A stretch of 56,324 nucleotides of DNA from Embleya hyalina (GCF_003967355.1 NZ_BIFH01000050.1:1-56324); one strand, 5' to 3'; shown: positions 22,919-31,450, counted from the stretch's first letter. Made by a program: numbers and translations. Notes: a model not told the origin generated them from the sequence alone.

Positions 22919-23682
22919 TGATTACTTTCTGCTTGAGGCCGGATGCGTTCGTAGACGATGACGTGGCGGTCGCCAGCGAGGACGTTCACCACGCACTGGA
23001 CCGGTCTTTCGTCACCGTCAAAACCTGTGACGATATGCACCGCCACGGGGGTCCCGGGCAGTAGTTGCAGGCGATGGGATTCGTCAGGGGTGGGCATCCG
23101 GACGTAGATCTCGTCCAAGCACTTGGCCTGTCCGATGCCCAGCTCATCCATTACTTGGTTGGTCCCGCGCTCAACGTTCGCCGGGTGCATGATCTCGCTG
23201 CCTTGAACATCGGACAGTCGAAAGTAGCTGTCGTTGATGTTGTAGGGCTCGCCCTCGACCTTCCGGACTCTCCGGCGAACTGCTGCGAGTTCTCCGTCGG
23301 CGAGTTGAAGGCGTTGCCGAACATCCGGGCTGCCCTCGACGATCGCCACGTCGATGTCCTGCGCGGCCATGCGACCGTCGTCGGCCATCAGGGTCATGAA
23401 GATGTCCAGCTCCGGCGGCTTGCGCTTGAACTCCGACTGGGGCCGGTACACCATCGGCCGCCGTTCACGCACGAAGTGTCCCCGGGGCCGCCGGCTGATC
23501 ACCAGCCCTTCCTGGACTAGGTGGGCGATCGCGGTTCGAGCAGTGTGCCGAGAGGTGTCGTACCGCTCCTGCAGCTCGGCCTCGGTGGGCAATTGGTCCC
23601 CCGCGACCAGGGTCCCGTCCGCGATCTGTGCACGGATGTCATCGGCGATCTGTTGGTACAGATGCCTGCTGCTGCTGGTCAT
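22915..23682 (-). CDS. GntR/UTRA regulator, likely transfer repressor (KorA-like)
   Basis: This is a 255-residue regulator. The GntR winged helix occupies residues 5-75 (LYQQIADDIRAQIADGTLVAG, LPTEAELQERYDTSRHTART, ending GHFVRE). A UTRA domain follows (VRRRVRKVEGEPYNINDSYF ... HIVTGFDGDERPVQ). KorSA and KorA proteins of this subfamily repress transfer genes of Streptomyces plasmids. Here it is divergent from the long transfer operon starting at 23895. Two copies of ATTGTCC-RG-YCAAT lie in the shared promoter region. I infer autoregulation and repression of the tra operon. There is no good ribosome binding site before ATG 23682, so the mRNA may be leaderless. Confidence 0.88.
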   Translation of the reverse strand: MTSSSRHLYQQIADDIRAQIADGTLVAGDQLPTEAELQERYDTSRHTARTAIAHLVQEGLVISRRPRGHFVRERRPMVYRPQSEFKRKPPELDIFMTLMADDGRMAAQDIDVAIVEGSPDVRQRLQLADGELAAVRRRVRKVEGEPYNINDSYFRLSDVQGSEIMHPANVERGTNQVMDELGIGQAKCLDEIYVRMPTPDESHRLQLLPGTPVAVHIVTGFDGDERPVQCVVNVLAGDRHVIVYERIRPQAESNQ

Positions 23683-23710
23683 GGCCCATGTCTACCGGCG
23701 CAGTCGATCT

Positions 23711-23797
23711 ATTGTCCAGCCAATGCGGACGATGTCCTTGACGTGTCGCCACGCTCGGTGCAAGAGTCCTCGCAGCGGGCATTGTCCGGTCAATCCG
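23711..23797. promoter_or_regulatory. Two candidate GntR operators in the divergent promoter
   Basis: ATTGTCCAGCCAATGCG at 23711-23727 and ATTGTCCGGTCAATCCG at 23781-23797 match at 14 of 17 positions. Each is a dyad ATTG-N6-CAAT. They lie 70 bases apart between the GntR gene and the tra operon. TTGACC on the minus strand of the second site could be a -35 box of the regulator gene. Confidence 0.6.
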
Positions 23798-23805
23798 AAC
23801 CATGG

Positions 23806-23863
23806 ATGAGCGGTCGATCCATGCCTGAAACAGGTGAGGCCCGGCGGTAGGACGCCGGGCCTC
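23806..23863 (+). promoter_or_regulatory. Leader peptide and hairpin before the tra operon
   Basis: A 14-codon frame at 23806-23850 (MSGRSMPETGEARR) ends within the left arm of a perfect 11-bp hairpin, GAGGCCCGGCG-N6-CGCCGGGCCTC (23836-23863). Translation of the leader would open the hairpin, the layout of an attenuator. The first gene starts 32 bases later. Confidence 0.4.
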
Positions 23864-23894
23864 GCATGGCCGCACCTCTTAGGGAAGGCACGCC

Positions 23895-24254
23895 ATGAGA
23901 ACCATTGTTGCTGGTCAGTTCGTGTACACCGAGACCGACGTCGTCGAACTCGCGATGGGCGTCGTCGACGAGCTGCCGGTCCCGATCGACCCGATCGAGG
24001 CCGAGCTGGTCGTCGGCCCCGTCGGCGAGTCGCTCCTCGAGGCGGCCGCGCGGCGCGCCGCGCTCGTCGACATCACCGCCACGTACACCGCCGAGGGCCG
24101 CGAGGACCTGGCCGAGCTGGTCCGGATCCGGCTGGTGCAGGCGGGCCGCATGCCCGGCCTGGCCGCCGAGACCGGCTGGGAGCGGCGTCGCCGCCGCGCC
24201 GCGCAGCCGGCACGGGTCGTCACGCCGTCGATTCCGTGGGCGGTGGCGGCATGA
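23895..24254 (+). CDS. Hypothetical protein, first gene of the transfer operon
   Basis: This is a 119-residue protein with GGAAGG well placed before the ATG. It begins MRTIVAGQFVYTETDVVELA. A helical middle (SLLEAAARRAALVDITATYT, AELVRIRLVQAG) and a basic tail (WERRRRRAAQPAR) follow. There is no signal or membrane segment. Similar small proteins open transfer operons in actinomycete plasmids, but no named family is evident. Its stop overlaps the next start (ATGA), beginning a chain of seven coupled genes. Confidence 0.7.
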   Translation: MRTIVAGQFVYTETDVVELAMGVVDELPVPIDPIEAELVVGPVGESLLEAAARRAALVDITATYTAEGREDLAELVRIRLVQAGRMPGLAAETGWERRRRRAAQPARVVTPSIPWAVAA

Positions 24255-24640
24255 GGAACCGGATCGAGTCGCTGGTCGAGCGGACGCGGGTGCGTGCCGC
24301 CGAGGCCGAGCGGCAGTGGCAGGACGACCCGACCACCCCGGAGTTCGCGACCGCCGTCGCGGCGAGGGTCCACCACTACCTGCACCACGAGGTCGACGGG
24401 ATCGCCTACGACCTGCACGAGGTGATGGTCGACCGGCTCGGCCGCGAGTGGACCCACACCGGCCGCTGGACCGAGAACGAGACCGCGCCGCTGATGACGA
24501 CCGAGGGCCCCTCGTGGGGCGCGCCGGTCCCGCTGCCGTCGGTGATCGCCGAGTTCGGCCCGATCTACCCGCTCGTCGTCGACCCGACCGACCCGGTCAG
24601 CTACCCGGCGGCGACCCGCCGGATCGGCGGTGTGTTGTGA
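24251..24640 (+). CDS. Hypothetical protein of the transfer operon
   Basis: This is a 129-residue soluble protein coupled by ATGA to the gene before and by GTGA to the gene after. It starts MRNRIESLVERTRVRAAEAE with a charged helix and continues with VAARVHHYLHHEVDGIAYDL. The second half is Pro/Trp-containing and possibly beta (TTEGPSWGAPVPLP). No family is recognised. Confidence 0.7.
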   Translation: MRNRIESLVERTRVRAAEAERQWQDDPTTPEFATAVAARVHHYLHHEVDGIAYDLHEVMVDRLGREWTHTGRWTENETAPLMTTEGPSWGAPVPLPSVIAEFGPIYPLVVDPTDPVSYPAATRRIGGVL

Positions 24641-24915
24641 GCGCGGCCGGGATGGCCCGGCTGATCACGATGCTCGCCCGGGTCCGCTACCTGCTGGGGA
24701 TCGCTGGCGCGATGTGGCTGGTCGGCGTGACCGCCGGCACCGGTCTGCGCGTGGTCCTGGTCGTGCTCGCCGGACTGCTGCTCGGCCTGGACGCGGCGGT
24801 CGACGCGCACCGCCGCCCGGCCCGGCGCCCGGCGGCGGGCCCGCGCTACGTGACGTTGCCCGCGCCCCGCTCGGCAGCGCCGGTCGGATCGATCCCCACC
24901 GGAGGTGCCCGATGA
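24637..24915 (+). CDS. Small membrane protein, Spd-like
   Basis: This is a 92-residue protein with two hydrophobic segments (YLLGIAGAMWLVGVTAG and LRVVLVVLAGLLLGLDAAV, about residues 14-53) and a basic Pro/Ala-rich tail. Small proteins with one or two spans, encoded in coupled clusters beside traB, are the Spd proteins that spread plasmids within recipient mycelium. Position and topology support that reading; the sequence alone does not prove it. GTGA and ATGA overlaps link it to its neighbours. Confidence 0.65.
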   Translation: MSAAGMARLITMLARVRYLLGIAGAMWLVGVTAGTGLRVVLVVLAGLLLGLDAAVDAHRRPARRPAAGPRYVTLPAPRSAAPVGSIPTGGAR

Positions 24916-25328
24916 CGATCCGTGCGCTCGTACGGCTGTACCACGCCGACCTGAACGGCCTCCGGATGCTGGCCGGCGCGCTGGTGGGCGTGCTGATCGC
25001 GGTGGCGCTGGGCCTGTTCGACGCGGGCGACCCGTGGCTGTGGGGCGCCCTGGCCGGCGGCGTCGTCGGGTGGGCCGGCCTGAGCCGGGTGGCGTGGCGG
25101 ACGCACTGGTTCGCGACCGGCGGGGACGACGGTTGCGAGGTGTGCGCGGACCGCGAGTTCGAGGACCTGGTCGGGTACTGGCCGGCGATGTTCGACGCGG
25201 CCGCCCAGGCGTACCCGGACTCCCACGCCCGCCTGTTCGGCGCGGACGACGCGGACGACGAGGCATACCCGGAATCCCACGCGAGGGCGTTCGGTACGGA
25301 CGCGTCCGAGGCCGGGGAGGCGCGGTGA
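24912..25328 (+). CDS. Membrane protein with acidic tail, Spd-like
   Basis: This is a 138-residue protein with GGAGGTG before the ATG. Two hydrophobic segments lie at about residues 17-55 (MLAGALVGVLIAVALGLF and LWGALAGGVVGWAGLSRVAW). A CxxC pair (DGCEVCAD) follows, then an acidic tail with a repeated phrase, AYPDSHARLFGADD and AYPESHARAFGTDA. The duplicated tail comes from DNA repeats. A role in intramycelial spread is inferred from context. Confidence 0.65.
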   Translation: MTIRALVRLYHADLNGLRMLAGALVGVLIAVALGLFDAGDPWLWGALAGGVVGWAGLSRVAWRTHWFATGGDDGCEVCADREFEDLVGYWPAMFDAAAQAYPDSHARLFGADDADDEAYPESHARAFGTDASEAGEAR

Positions 25329-25960
25329 ACCCGGACGAGAGGCCCAGCGCCCCGGAGGGTCGCGTCGATGCCGCCGCGTCGGTGGCGTTGGCGGCGGCGA
25401 TGTTCGAGCGGTTGTTGACGGAGGGCGTCACGGCCGGGGAGGAGGAGCCCGAGGGGTTCCGCATCCCGGAGGTGTCGTGGCGATCCCACGACGATCAGCA
25501 GCGGTGGACCTCCGTGTCGGTCCTGGCGATCGACGACCACGTCAGCCTCCGGTACTTCCCGGCTGACAGGTGGTGCTCCGAGGAGCGGCTGATGATCGGC
25601 ATCCGTGGTCACCAGCAGTGGCACCGGATCACGACGCTGGGGGACCTCCAGGGTTGGTTGGGTCGGGTGAACCGCGGGCGCGAGGTGGGGCTGATCGGCC
25701 TGGGGCGGCCGGAGCCGACCCGCTACATGAGCGGCGGTGTCGTCTACCCGGTCGTGACCGGCCAGGTCTACGCCTCGGCCGACGGGACCCGGTGGGTGCA
25801 TCGCGGCGTGTGGCGCCACGACGCGCCGGTGCTCTCGTGGGTCGAATCCCCGGACACCGACGCGGGTGTGTCGCTGGACGTGGTGGCCGAGTCGAACGGC
25901 CCGCTGGTCGCGGTCCCGGTGTGGTTCGTGCCGGTGCCCGGCCCGGAGGTGACGCCGTGA
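25325..25960 (+). CDS. Hypothetical protein of the transfer operon
   Basis: This is a 211-residue soluble protein, coupled by GTGA on both sides. It is predicted mostly beta in the centre (WTSVSVLAIDDHVSLRYFPA, VVYPVVTGQVYASADGTRWV) with an acidic helical N-terminus. It has no membrane span and no recognised domain. Its length and position between Spd-like genes suggest a transfer accessory role. Confidence 0.65.
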   Translation: MNPDERPSAPEGRVDAAASVALAAAMFERLLTEGVTAGEEEPEGFRIPEVSWRSHDDQQRWTSVSVLAIDDHVSLRYFPADRWCSEERLMIGIRGHQQWHRITTLGDLQGWLGRVNRGREVGLIGLGRPEPTRYMSGGVVYPVVTGQVYASADGTRWVHRGVWRHDAPVLSWVESPDTDAGVSLDVVAESNGPLVAVPVWFVPVPGPEVTP

Positions 25961-26151
25961 ACCGGTACCCGAAGGTGTCGACGACCGCGCTGGCCGATCG
26001 CGCGCTGGCGCTGCCGTTGACTCCGAACACGGACGCCGAGCGGCGGGACGCGGTGGCCTGTGTGCGCCGTCGACTCGCGTACCCGCCGGACCGGTTGCTG
26101 GTGTTCGCCGCGCTGGGCCTGGACGACGTCGAGGAGGGGGAGCGGGGATGA
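25957..26151 (+). CDS. Small hypothetical protein of the transfer operon
   Basis: This is a 64-residue protein with a GTGA-coupled start. It reads VNRYPKVSTTALADRALALP, then VACVRRRLAYPPDRLLVFAA, and ends DDVEEGERG. It is a helical, soluble protein of unknown role. Its last bases contain the ribosome binding site (GAGGGGGAGCGGGG) of the next gene. Confidence 0.65.
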   Translation: MNRYPKVSTTALADRALALPLTPNTDAERRDAVACVRRRLAYPPDRLLVFAALGLDDVEEGERG

Positions 26152-27686
26152 GCGAGGAGATGAGCTGGGGAGCCCGCCGCCGCCTGGAGGCCGCCGCGAC
26201 CGATAAGGCGAAGGCCGAGGCGGCGAAGACGGCCGCGCAGGCCGCGAAGGAGCAGGCCGAGGCCGAGATCGCCCAGGCCGAGGCCGAGGCGGCGAAGAAG
26301 CTCGCGGCTCTCAAGGTCGAGGAGGCGACGACCCGGGCCGAGGACCGTGCGGAGGATCGCGCGGAGACCAAGGCCGAGAAGAAGGACGAGAAGCGGAAGA
26401 AGCGCAAGGGCGAGCGCAAGGCCGCGCGGGCGAAGCGGCGCGGCGAGATCGCCGCCTGGATCAGCACGCGGCGCGCGTTGCTGGCGACGATCGCGGTGGT
26501 GACGGCCAGCGTGGTGATCGCCTGGCCCGCACAACAGAAGTCGTTCGCGCACATGGGCCCGTTGACCTCGTTCGGGATCCCGGTCCTCCTCGAGGGCCCG
26601 ACCTGGCTGATGGCGATCCTGACCTACCTGGCGGTCACGGCCCGGCCGAAGCCGAGGCCGGCCACCGTCTACCGCGTGATGACGTGGGCGTTCGCGGGCA
26701 CAGCGGCCGGGATCAACTTCGCGCACGGCTACTCCGACTACGGCGTGCTGGGCGGGGTCGTCCTGGCGCTGGCGTCGCTGGTGGGCGTGGCGGCGTGGGA
26801 CCTGTACATGCACTCGCTGACCGCCCACGTCGAAGGGCGTTCGCTCGCCGAGGTCCGGTTCCGCCGCAAGCGCCGTCGCACGCACAAGACGGTGGCGAAG
26901 AAGGCGGACTGGATCCGGCGCGGGGCCGGCTGGGACCTGCCGGAGGAGATCGCGTGGGACCTGGCGTGGCGCGCGGAGTACGGCGCGGCGCCTGGCTTGT
27001 CGAAGGCGCTGCTGGAGCACCAGCAGCAGGCTGTGGCCGAGGTCGACGAACTGCTGTCGGAGCGCACGGTACCGGTGCGGCCGCGCCCGGACTTGACCGA
27101 ACTCACCGCGTCGGCGGGCGGCCTGGACGTGCTCGCTCCGCCCGCCGAGATGACCGAGGGCGCGGCCGTACGGGCCATGCTCGAAGAGGCGTTGAACGCG
27201 GCCCGGCCGATCGTGGTCGAGCGCCGTACGGACGGCCCGGACGTACGGCCGCAGCCGCTGCCGCAGGGCGCTGTCCGGATCGTCGCCGGAGCCGGCGAAA
27301 AGGCATCGAAATCCGACCGTACCGACGCTGTTTCCGGTCAGAAAACGCGCAGGTCACTGCCTGTATCCCCCCCGTCCGCGCAGGGTCGCACAGGGCCCCG
27401 GAAAACACCCTCCAGCACGGCCGCCCGTACGGCCGCCAAGGAGACCGCGACGCTGTCGGTCGCGCAGAAGGCCGAACTCGAAAAGAAGCGCCTGGAAGCC
27501 CGTACGGAGGCGGCTCGGATCCTGCGTGACGGGGGTACTCCGCGCCCGTCCGAGATCGGCCGTACGCACGGGATGAGCCCCGAGTGGGGCGCCAAGCAGA
27601 TCAAGGCCGCCCGCGACGAAGTGAACGCCGCCCGTGCAGGCCTGCACCTGGTCGACGGCGACGAGCCGAAGGCGGTGAACGACTGA
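26148..27686 (+). CDS. DUF2637/SpdA-like membrane protein
   Basis: This is a 512-residue protein in three parts. Residues 1-100 are an Ala/Glu/Lys coiled coil. Residues about 108-225 carry four hydrophobic segments (ALLATIAVVTASVVIAW, FGIPVLLEGPTWLMAILTY, VMTWAFAGTAAGINFAHGY, VLGGVVLALASLVGVAAW). Their pattern (FAHMGPL, LLEGPTWL) matches the DUF2637 family found beside tra genes. The C-terminal 280 residues are soluble and basic and end in a helix-turn-helix-like stretch (SEIGRTHGMSPEWGAKQIK). Spd proteins of this kind interact with TraB and with each other in S. lividans plasmids. It is ATGA-coupled to the gene before. Confidence 0.75.
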   Translation: MSEEMSWGARRRLEAAATDKAKAEAAKTAAQAAKEQAEAEIAQAEAEAAKKLAALKVEEATTRAEDRAEDRAETKAEKKDEKRKKRKGERKAARAKRRGEIAAWISTRRALLATIAVVTASVVIAWPAQQKSFAHMGPLTSFGIPVLLEGPTWLMAILTYLAVTARPKPRPATVYRVMTWAFAGTAAGINFAHGYSDYGVLGGVVLALASLVGVAAWDLYMHSLTAHVEGRSLAEVRFRRKRRRTHKTVAKKADWIRRGAGWDLPEEIAWDLAWRAEYGAAPGLSKALLEHQQQAVAEVDELLSERTVPVRPRPDLTELTASAGGLDVLAPPAEMTEGAAVRAMLEEALNAARPIVVERRTDGPDVRPQPLPQGAVRIVAGAGEKASKSDRTDAVSGQKTRRSLPVSPPSAQGRTGPRKTPSSTAARTAAKETATLSVAQKAELEKKRLEARTEAARILRDGGTPRPSEIGRTHGMSPEWGAKQIKAARDEVNAARAGLHLVDGDEPKAVND

Positions 27687-27925
27687 TGGCCGAGTACTGG
27701 GAGCCGGGGACGCTGCGGGTGTCGCTGGAGCTGACCTGGACCACGACCGGCCGCACGGAGCGGTTCAGCGCGGACGCGGTGATCACCGAGGTCACCGAGG
27801 CCGAAGACCTGATCCGCCAGGCCGCCGAGGCGGCCTACGAGGGGCGCGGCGGCAGCCGCCCCAAGCACCGCACGCCGGACGGCCACTACATGTACACCGG
27901 CCGGGTCGAGCGCCGACTGCGCTGA
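27686..27925 (+). CDS. Small hypothetical protein before traB
   Basis: This is a 79-residue protein; its ATG shares a base with the previous stop (TGATG). It begins MAEYWEPGTLRVSLELTWTT, with an apparent beta hairpin followed by an acidic helix (EVTEAEDLIRQAAEAAYEG). No family is recognised. It is followed by a perfect 11-bp hairpin (27955-27996) and then traB. Confidence 0.65.
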   Translation: MAEYWEPGTLRVSLELTWTTTGRTERFSADAVITEVTEAEDLIRQAAEAAYEGRGGSRPKHRTPDGHYMYTGRVERRLR

Positions 27926-27954
27926 CCCCGCCACCCACACACCACCACCGAACT

Positions 27955-27996
27955 GCGGGCCCCGGCCCACGCCTGGCAGCCGATGCCGGGGCCCGC
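27955..27996 (+). repeat. Intercistronic stem-loop (type B)
   Basis: The stem GCGGGCCCCGG/CCGGGGCCCGC has a 20-base loop containing GGCAGCC. It lies in the 95-bp gap between a small gene and traB. It resembles the stem-loops at 32736-32781 and 37058-37104. Confidence 0.5.
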
Positions 27997-28020
27997 CACT
28001 CCAACCAGGGAGCACAGTCA

Positions 28021-30267
28021 ATGTCGCACAACATCGAGACCCCGCCCGCAGTGCGGGTGGAGTCCACGGACGTGGAAGTGCCGGCCCCCACGATGGGTGA
28101 CGTCGTGGAGATCGAGCCGCGCCGCCGGGTCGTCGACCCGCTCGACGCGGAGGAGCTGCTGTTCACCAAGCCGGTGACCCTCCTGCCGGCGCAGGCCGGG
28201 CCGGACCGGGCCGACGACGAGGACCAGGAGGAGCCTGCGGACGCGGGTGACGGCGGGGACGACGACGGTTTCGACGACGACGCGGACGCCGGTGAGGACG
28301 AGGGCGACGACGAGGATCCGTCGTGGATGGCGCAGTTCGTCGTGCCGGACGCGGCCCCGGTGCCCGAGTGGCTGGTCAGCTCGGAGGTGCGCAAGGCCCA
28401 GGCCGAGCAGGTCAAGGTGTGGGCGGCGTGGCACGCGAAGTACCACGCCGCGCGGTTGCCGGTGTACGCGGCGCGGATGATCGGGATGGCGCTGCGCGGT
28501 CTGGGCCGGGGCATCGCGTGGACGTGGCGGTATGCCACGGCGGCCGATCACGCCCCGGAGATCCGCGACGCCCGCAAGGCGGGCGACTACCGGATGGTCA
28601 AGACGCTGGTGAAGGACCGTACGAAGACGGCCAAGAAGCGGTTGATCACCACCGGGATCGTGGCCGGCGCCGGAGTCGTCGGGGTGATCGTCACCGCCGC
28701 GCTCGCGGGGCTGATCGCAGTGACCGCGCTGGGCGCGGCGGCGATCACGGCGGCCGTGCTCGGCGGCCGGACGACCCGCGACGGCGAGATCGCGCCGATC
28801 GTGGACACCCCCGCCGTGCCGGTCGAGGTCGAGCTGGGCGCCGACATGCTCCGGGCGGCGATGGTCGACGCGACCATGATCAAGCCGACGCAGGAGATTC
28901 GGCTGGTGGGCCCGATCCGCCCGGACGGCGACGGGTGGGCCGCGACGGTCGATCTGCCCAGCGGTGTCGCCGGTGAGGACGTGGTCGGGAAGGTCACCAA
29001 GTTGGCGGCGGCGCTCAACGTGTCGGCGGCCCGGGTGGTGCTCACCGCGCTCGTCGAGGCGGACGGCGAGGACGTGCCCGAGGGGCGGGTGGAGATCTGG
29101 GTCGCCAAGCGCGACCCCTACGCGAAGACGTACGCCTCGCCGCTGGTCGACCGCATCGAGCCGACCGACATGTGGGGCAAGGTCCCGCTGCTGCGCGGCG
29201 TCAAGGGCCAGTTGATCGAGGTCGAGACGTTCGAGAAGAGCTTCCTCTTCGCGGGCGAGCCGGGCGCGGGCAAGAGCATGACGGCGGCGTCGTTGCTGAT
29301 GGCGATCGGCCTGGACCCGCACGCCGAGTTGTGGCTGGCGCCCGCGAAGCAGGGCGTGGACACGCAGGACTGGGAGCCGATCTGCGCGCGGATGTGCGAG
29401 CCGGACGACCCGGAGTCCTTCCACGAGATGCTGCAGGAGCTGCGGGCGGAGATGGACGACCGCTACGCGCTGATCCGCAGCCGTCGGGCGAAGAAGCTGC
29501 ACCGCTCGATGGGCAAGCCGTTGTTGTTCCTGTGGTGTGACGAACTCGCCTTCTTCATTCAGGACGAGGACTGGGGCAAGAAGATCCACAAGGCGCTCCG
29601 GGACATCCTGGCCCGGGGGCGCGCGTCGGGGATCGTGCCGGTGCTGGCGACGCAGAAGCCCGCCGCGACGGTGATCCCGACCGACCTGCGCGACCTGATC
29701 GCCTACCGGTGGGGCGGGCGCTGCGCGACCTCGCAGGCCTCGGACACGATCCTGGGCCAGGGCATGGCGTCGCTGGGGTACAACGCGGCCCGGATCCGCC
29801 GCCGTCACCGGGGCGTGGGCTGGTGGTTCGCCGAGGAGGCGGCGCCCGAACTCAGCCGCGGGCAGCTGGTGGAGGACGACGAGCAGAAGGCGGTCGCCGA
29901 GCGCGCATACGAACTCCGCCGGGCGGCGGGCACGTTGCCGGAGGCCCCGGAAGAGGTCGCCACGCCGACGCTGGACCTGGTGCGCGCGGCGCTCGCGGAC
30001 GCGGGCGACCCGGTGGGCCTGGCCACGGCCGAGGTGCTGGAGTACCTGGCCAAGGTCGACCCCGACACCTGGGACCTGTCGCACTTCGAGGGCAAGCCGC
30101 TGCGGGCCGCGAACCAGCTCTCCACCCGCCTGGCGGCCGAACTCGCGCCCTTCGGGACCGAGTTGAAGCCGGAGAAGTTCCGCCCCGGAACGGGCGCGGC
30201 GTCGGTGCGCGGCTACCGCCTGGAGGACGTGCTCGCGGTCCTCGACGAGGAACCCGCCGCTGTCTGA
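28021..30267 (+). CDS. traB: FtsK/SpoIIIE-type DNA translocase TraB
   Basis: This 748-residue conjugation motor pumps double-stranded plasmid DNA between hyphae. GGGAG precedes the ATG. Residues 55-100 are a very acidic stretch. A membrane region lies at about 205-249 (LITTGIVAGAGVVGVIVTAA). The AAA-type motor has Walker A GEPGAGKS near 414-421 and Walker B LLFLWCDE near 501-508, followed by ARGRASGIVPVLATQKP as in FtsK. The C-terminal 90 residues form a winged helix (TAEVLEYLAKVDPDTWDLSH ... VRGYRLEDVLAVL). In other TraB proteins this domain recognises 8-bp TRS repeats at the clt locus. No tandem GACCCGGA array, the TRS of pSVH1, was found here, so recognition may differ. Confidence 0.93.
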   Translation: MSHNIETPPAVRVESTDVEVPAPTMGDVVEIEPRRRVVDPLDAEELLFTKPVTLLPAQAGPDRADDEDQEEPADAGDGGDDDGFDDDADAGEDEGDDEDPSWMAQFVVPDAAPVPEWLVSSEVRKAQAEQVKVWAAWHAKYHAARLPVYAARMIGMALRGLGRGIAWTWRYATAADHAPEIRDARKAGDYRMVKTLVKDRTKTAKKRLITTGIVAGAGVVGVIVTAALAGLIAVTALGAAAITAAVLGGRTTRDGEIAPIVDTPAVPVEVELGADMLRAAMVDATMIKPTQEIRLVGPIRPDGDGWAATVDLPSGVAGEDVVGKVTKLAAALNVSAARVVLTALVEADGEDVPEGRVEIWVAKRDPYAKTYASPLVDRIEPTDMWGKVPLLRGVKGQLIEVETFEKSFLFAGEPGAGKSMTAASLLMAIGLDPHAELWLAPAKQGVDTQDWEPICARMCEPDDPESFHEMLQELRAEMDDRYALIRSRRAKKLHRSMGKPLLFLWCDELAFFIQDEDWGKKIHKALRDILARGRASGIVPVLATQKPAATVIPTDLRDLIAYRWGGRCATSQASDTILGQGMASLGYNAARIRRRHRGVGWWFAEEAAPELSRGQLVEDDEQKAVAERAYELRRAAGTLPEAPEEVATPTLDLVRAALADAGDPVGLATAEVLEYLAKVDPDTWDLSHFEGKPLRAANQLSTRLAAELAPFGTELKPEKFRPGTGAASVRGYRLEDVLAVLDEEPAAV

Positions 30268-30351
30268 AACATCCCGGTTTGCACCCGGAACGCCGACCGG
30301 AACCGCCGGCGAAAGCCCAGGTCGGCATCCGGAACGGCTGCGGAACACGAG

Positions 30352-30410
30352 CCCTTGGGCCGGAACGCTGTTCCGGCCCAAGGGGCCCTGTTCCGGCCCT
30401 GTTCCGGCCC
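30352..30410 (+). terminator. 15-bp perfect hairpin and CTGTTCCGGCC repeats after traB
   Basis: CCCTTGGGCCGGAAC-GCT-GTTCCGGCCCAAGGG is perfect at 30352-30384. CTGTTCCGGCC recurs at 30368, 30388 and 30399. It is either a terminator or attenuator after traB, or an operator array, since more GGAAC/GTTCC motifs flank it on both sides. Confidence 0.6.
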
Positions 30411-30515
30411 TTCGCGCCGCTCTGACCTGCACGTTTGCTGATCGTTCCACTCCTGTACCGGTCCGAAAGATCCTTTTTGGCCGAACCGGAACAGGCCTTC
30501 CCCAGGGAGATCCCG

Positions 30516-31253
30516 ATGCCTGCGAAGCAGTCCAGGATTCCGTACGACCCCCGGTTCACCGTCGACCAGCTCGCCGAGGCGGTGAAACACCGCAAGTCCC
30601 TCCCGGCTGCGCCGAAGCCCGCGAAGACCGCCTCCGGCAGGCCGGCCCGCAGGCCCGCGCCGGCCACCCCGGCCGCGGCGGTCGTCCGCAAGGCGGTGAC
30701 CCGCGAGCAGGCCGCCGCCAAGCGCGCGGCGGCGAAGAAGACGACGAAGACCGCGCCGAAGCAAACCCGGAAGGCCACCGTCGCGAAGACTCCGGCGAAG
30801 AAGGCCGCGGCCGCCAGGTCGGCGCCCCGGGCGACTCGTCCCGCGAGCCCACGCCCCGCCGCGCCGACCGCGTCGGCGAAGTCGCCCGCGAGGAAGGCGG
30901 GTTCGGCGAAGGCGGTGGTCACCGCCCGGTCGAGCCGGGCGCGGGCGAACGCGAAGTGGGTGCGCAAGCACCCGGTGTTGGCCACCGTCGTGGTCCTGGT
31001 CGTCGTCGGCCGGCTCTCCGCCCGCGCCGCCCGCGCGATCCACCACCAGGTCGTCCGCCGCGTTCGCGCCGCACAGGCCCGCCGCACGTCCCGCATCGCC
31101 ACCGCGGCGAAGAACAGGAACGTCGGTGCGCACGCGGGCTGCTCGGCCTGCGGCGGCACCGGCACCGTCGCGGTGCACGCCTCCGACGGCTCGTTCGCCG
31201 GGTCCCGTAGCTGCCCGCGCCCGCGCCGGGCCCCGGTCGGAGCGGCCGCGTGA
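30516..31253 (+). CDS. Lys/Ala-rich histone-like membrane protein with zinc knuckle
   Basis: This is a 245-residue protein with GGGAGAT before the ATG. Residues 20-150 are a histone H1-like Lys/Ala/Pro tail (AAAKKTTKTAPKQTRKATVA). One hydrophobic span follows (VLATVVVLVVVGRL, about 155-168). The basic C-terminal part carries a DnaJ-type knuckle, CSACGGTGTV, and a later Cys. The layout suggests a membrane-tethered DNA-binding protein acting with TraB. The role is inferred. GTGA couples it to the next gene. Confidence 0.65.
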   Translation: MPAKQSRIPYDPRFTVDQLAEAVKHRKSLPAAPKPAKTASGRPARRPAPATPAAAVVRKAVTREQAAAKRAAAKKTTKTAPKQTRKATVAKTPAKKAAAARSAPRATRPASPRPAAPTASAKSPARKAGSAKAVVTARSSRARANAKWVRKHPVLATVVVLVVVGRLSARAARAIHHQVVRRVRAAQARRTSRIATAAKNRNVGAHAGCSACGGTGTVAVHASDGSFAGSRSCPRPRRAPVGAAA

Positions 31254-31450
31254 GCGCCGCCGACCTGTGGACCCTCGACACCTCGCACCTGCTGAGCGCG
31301 GCGAACGCCGCGCGCGTCGCCGGGGTCGCCGTCGCGCTGTGGCTCGCGGGCGCGATGGGACGCGCCGCCCGCCGCGCGTTCGGCCCCGGGACGGCGGTGG
31401 TGTCGGGGCTCCTGGTCGCCCTCGTGGTCGGCCTGATCCTCCGGGGCTGA
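31250..31450 (+). CDS. Small two-span membrane protein
   Basis: This is a 66-residue GTGA-coupled protein. Two hydrophobic segments (ARVAGVAVALWLAGAMG and GTAVVSGLLVALVVGLILRG) are separated by RAARRAFGP. This is typical of small Spd-like transfer proteins. No named family is recognised. Confidence 0.65.
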   Translation: MSAADLWTLDTSHLLSAANAARVAGVAVALWLAGAMGRAARRAFGPGTAVVSGLLVALVVGLILRG

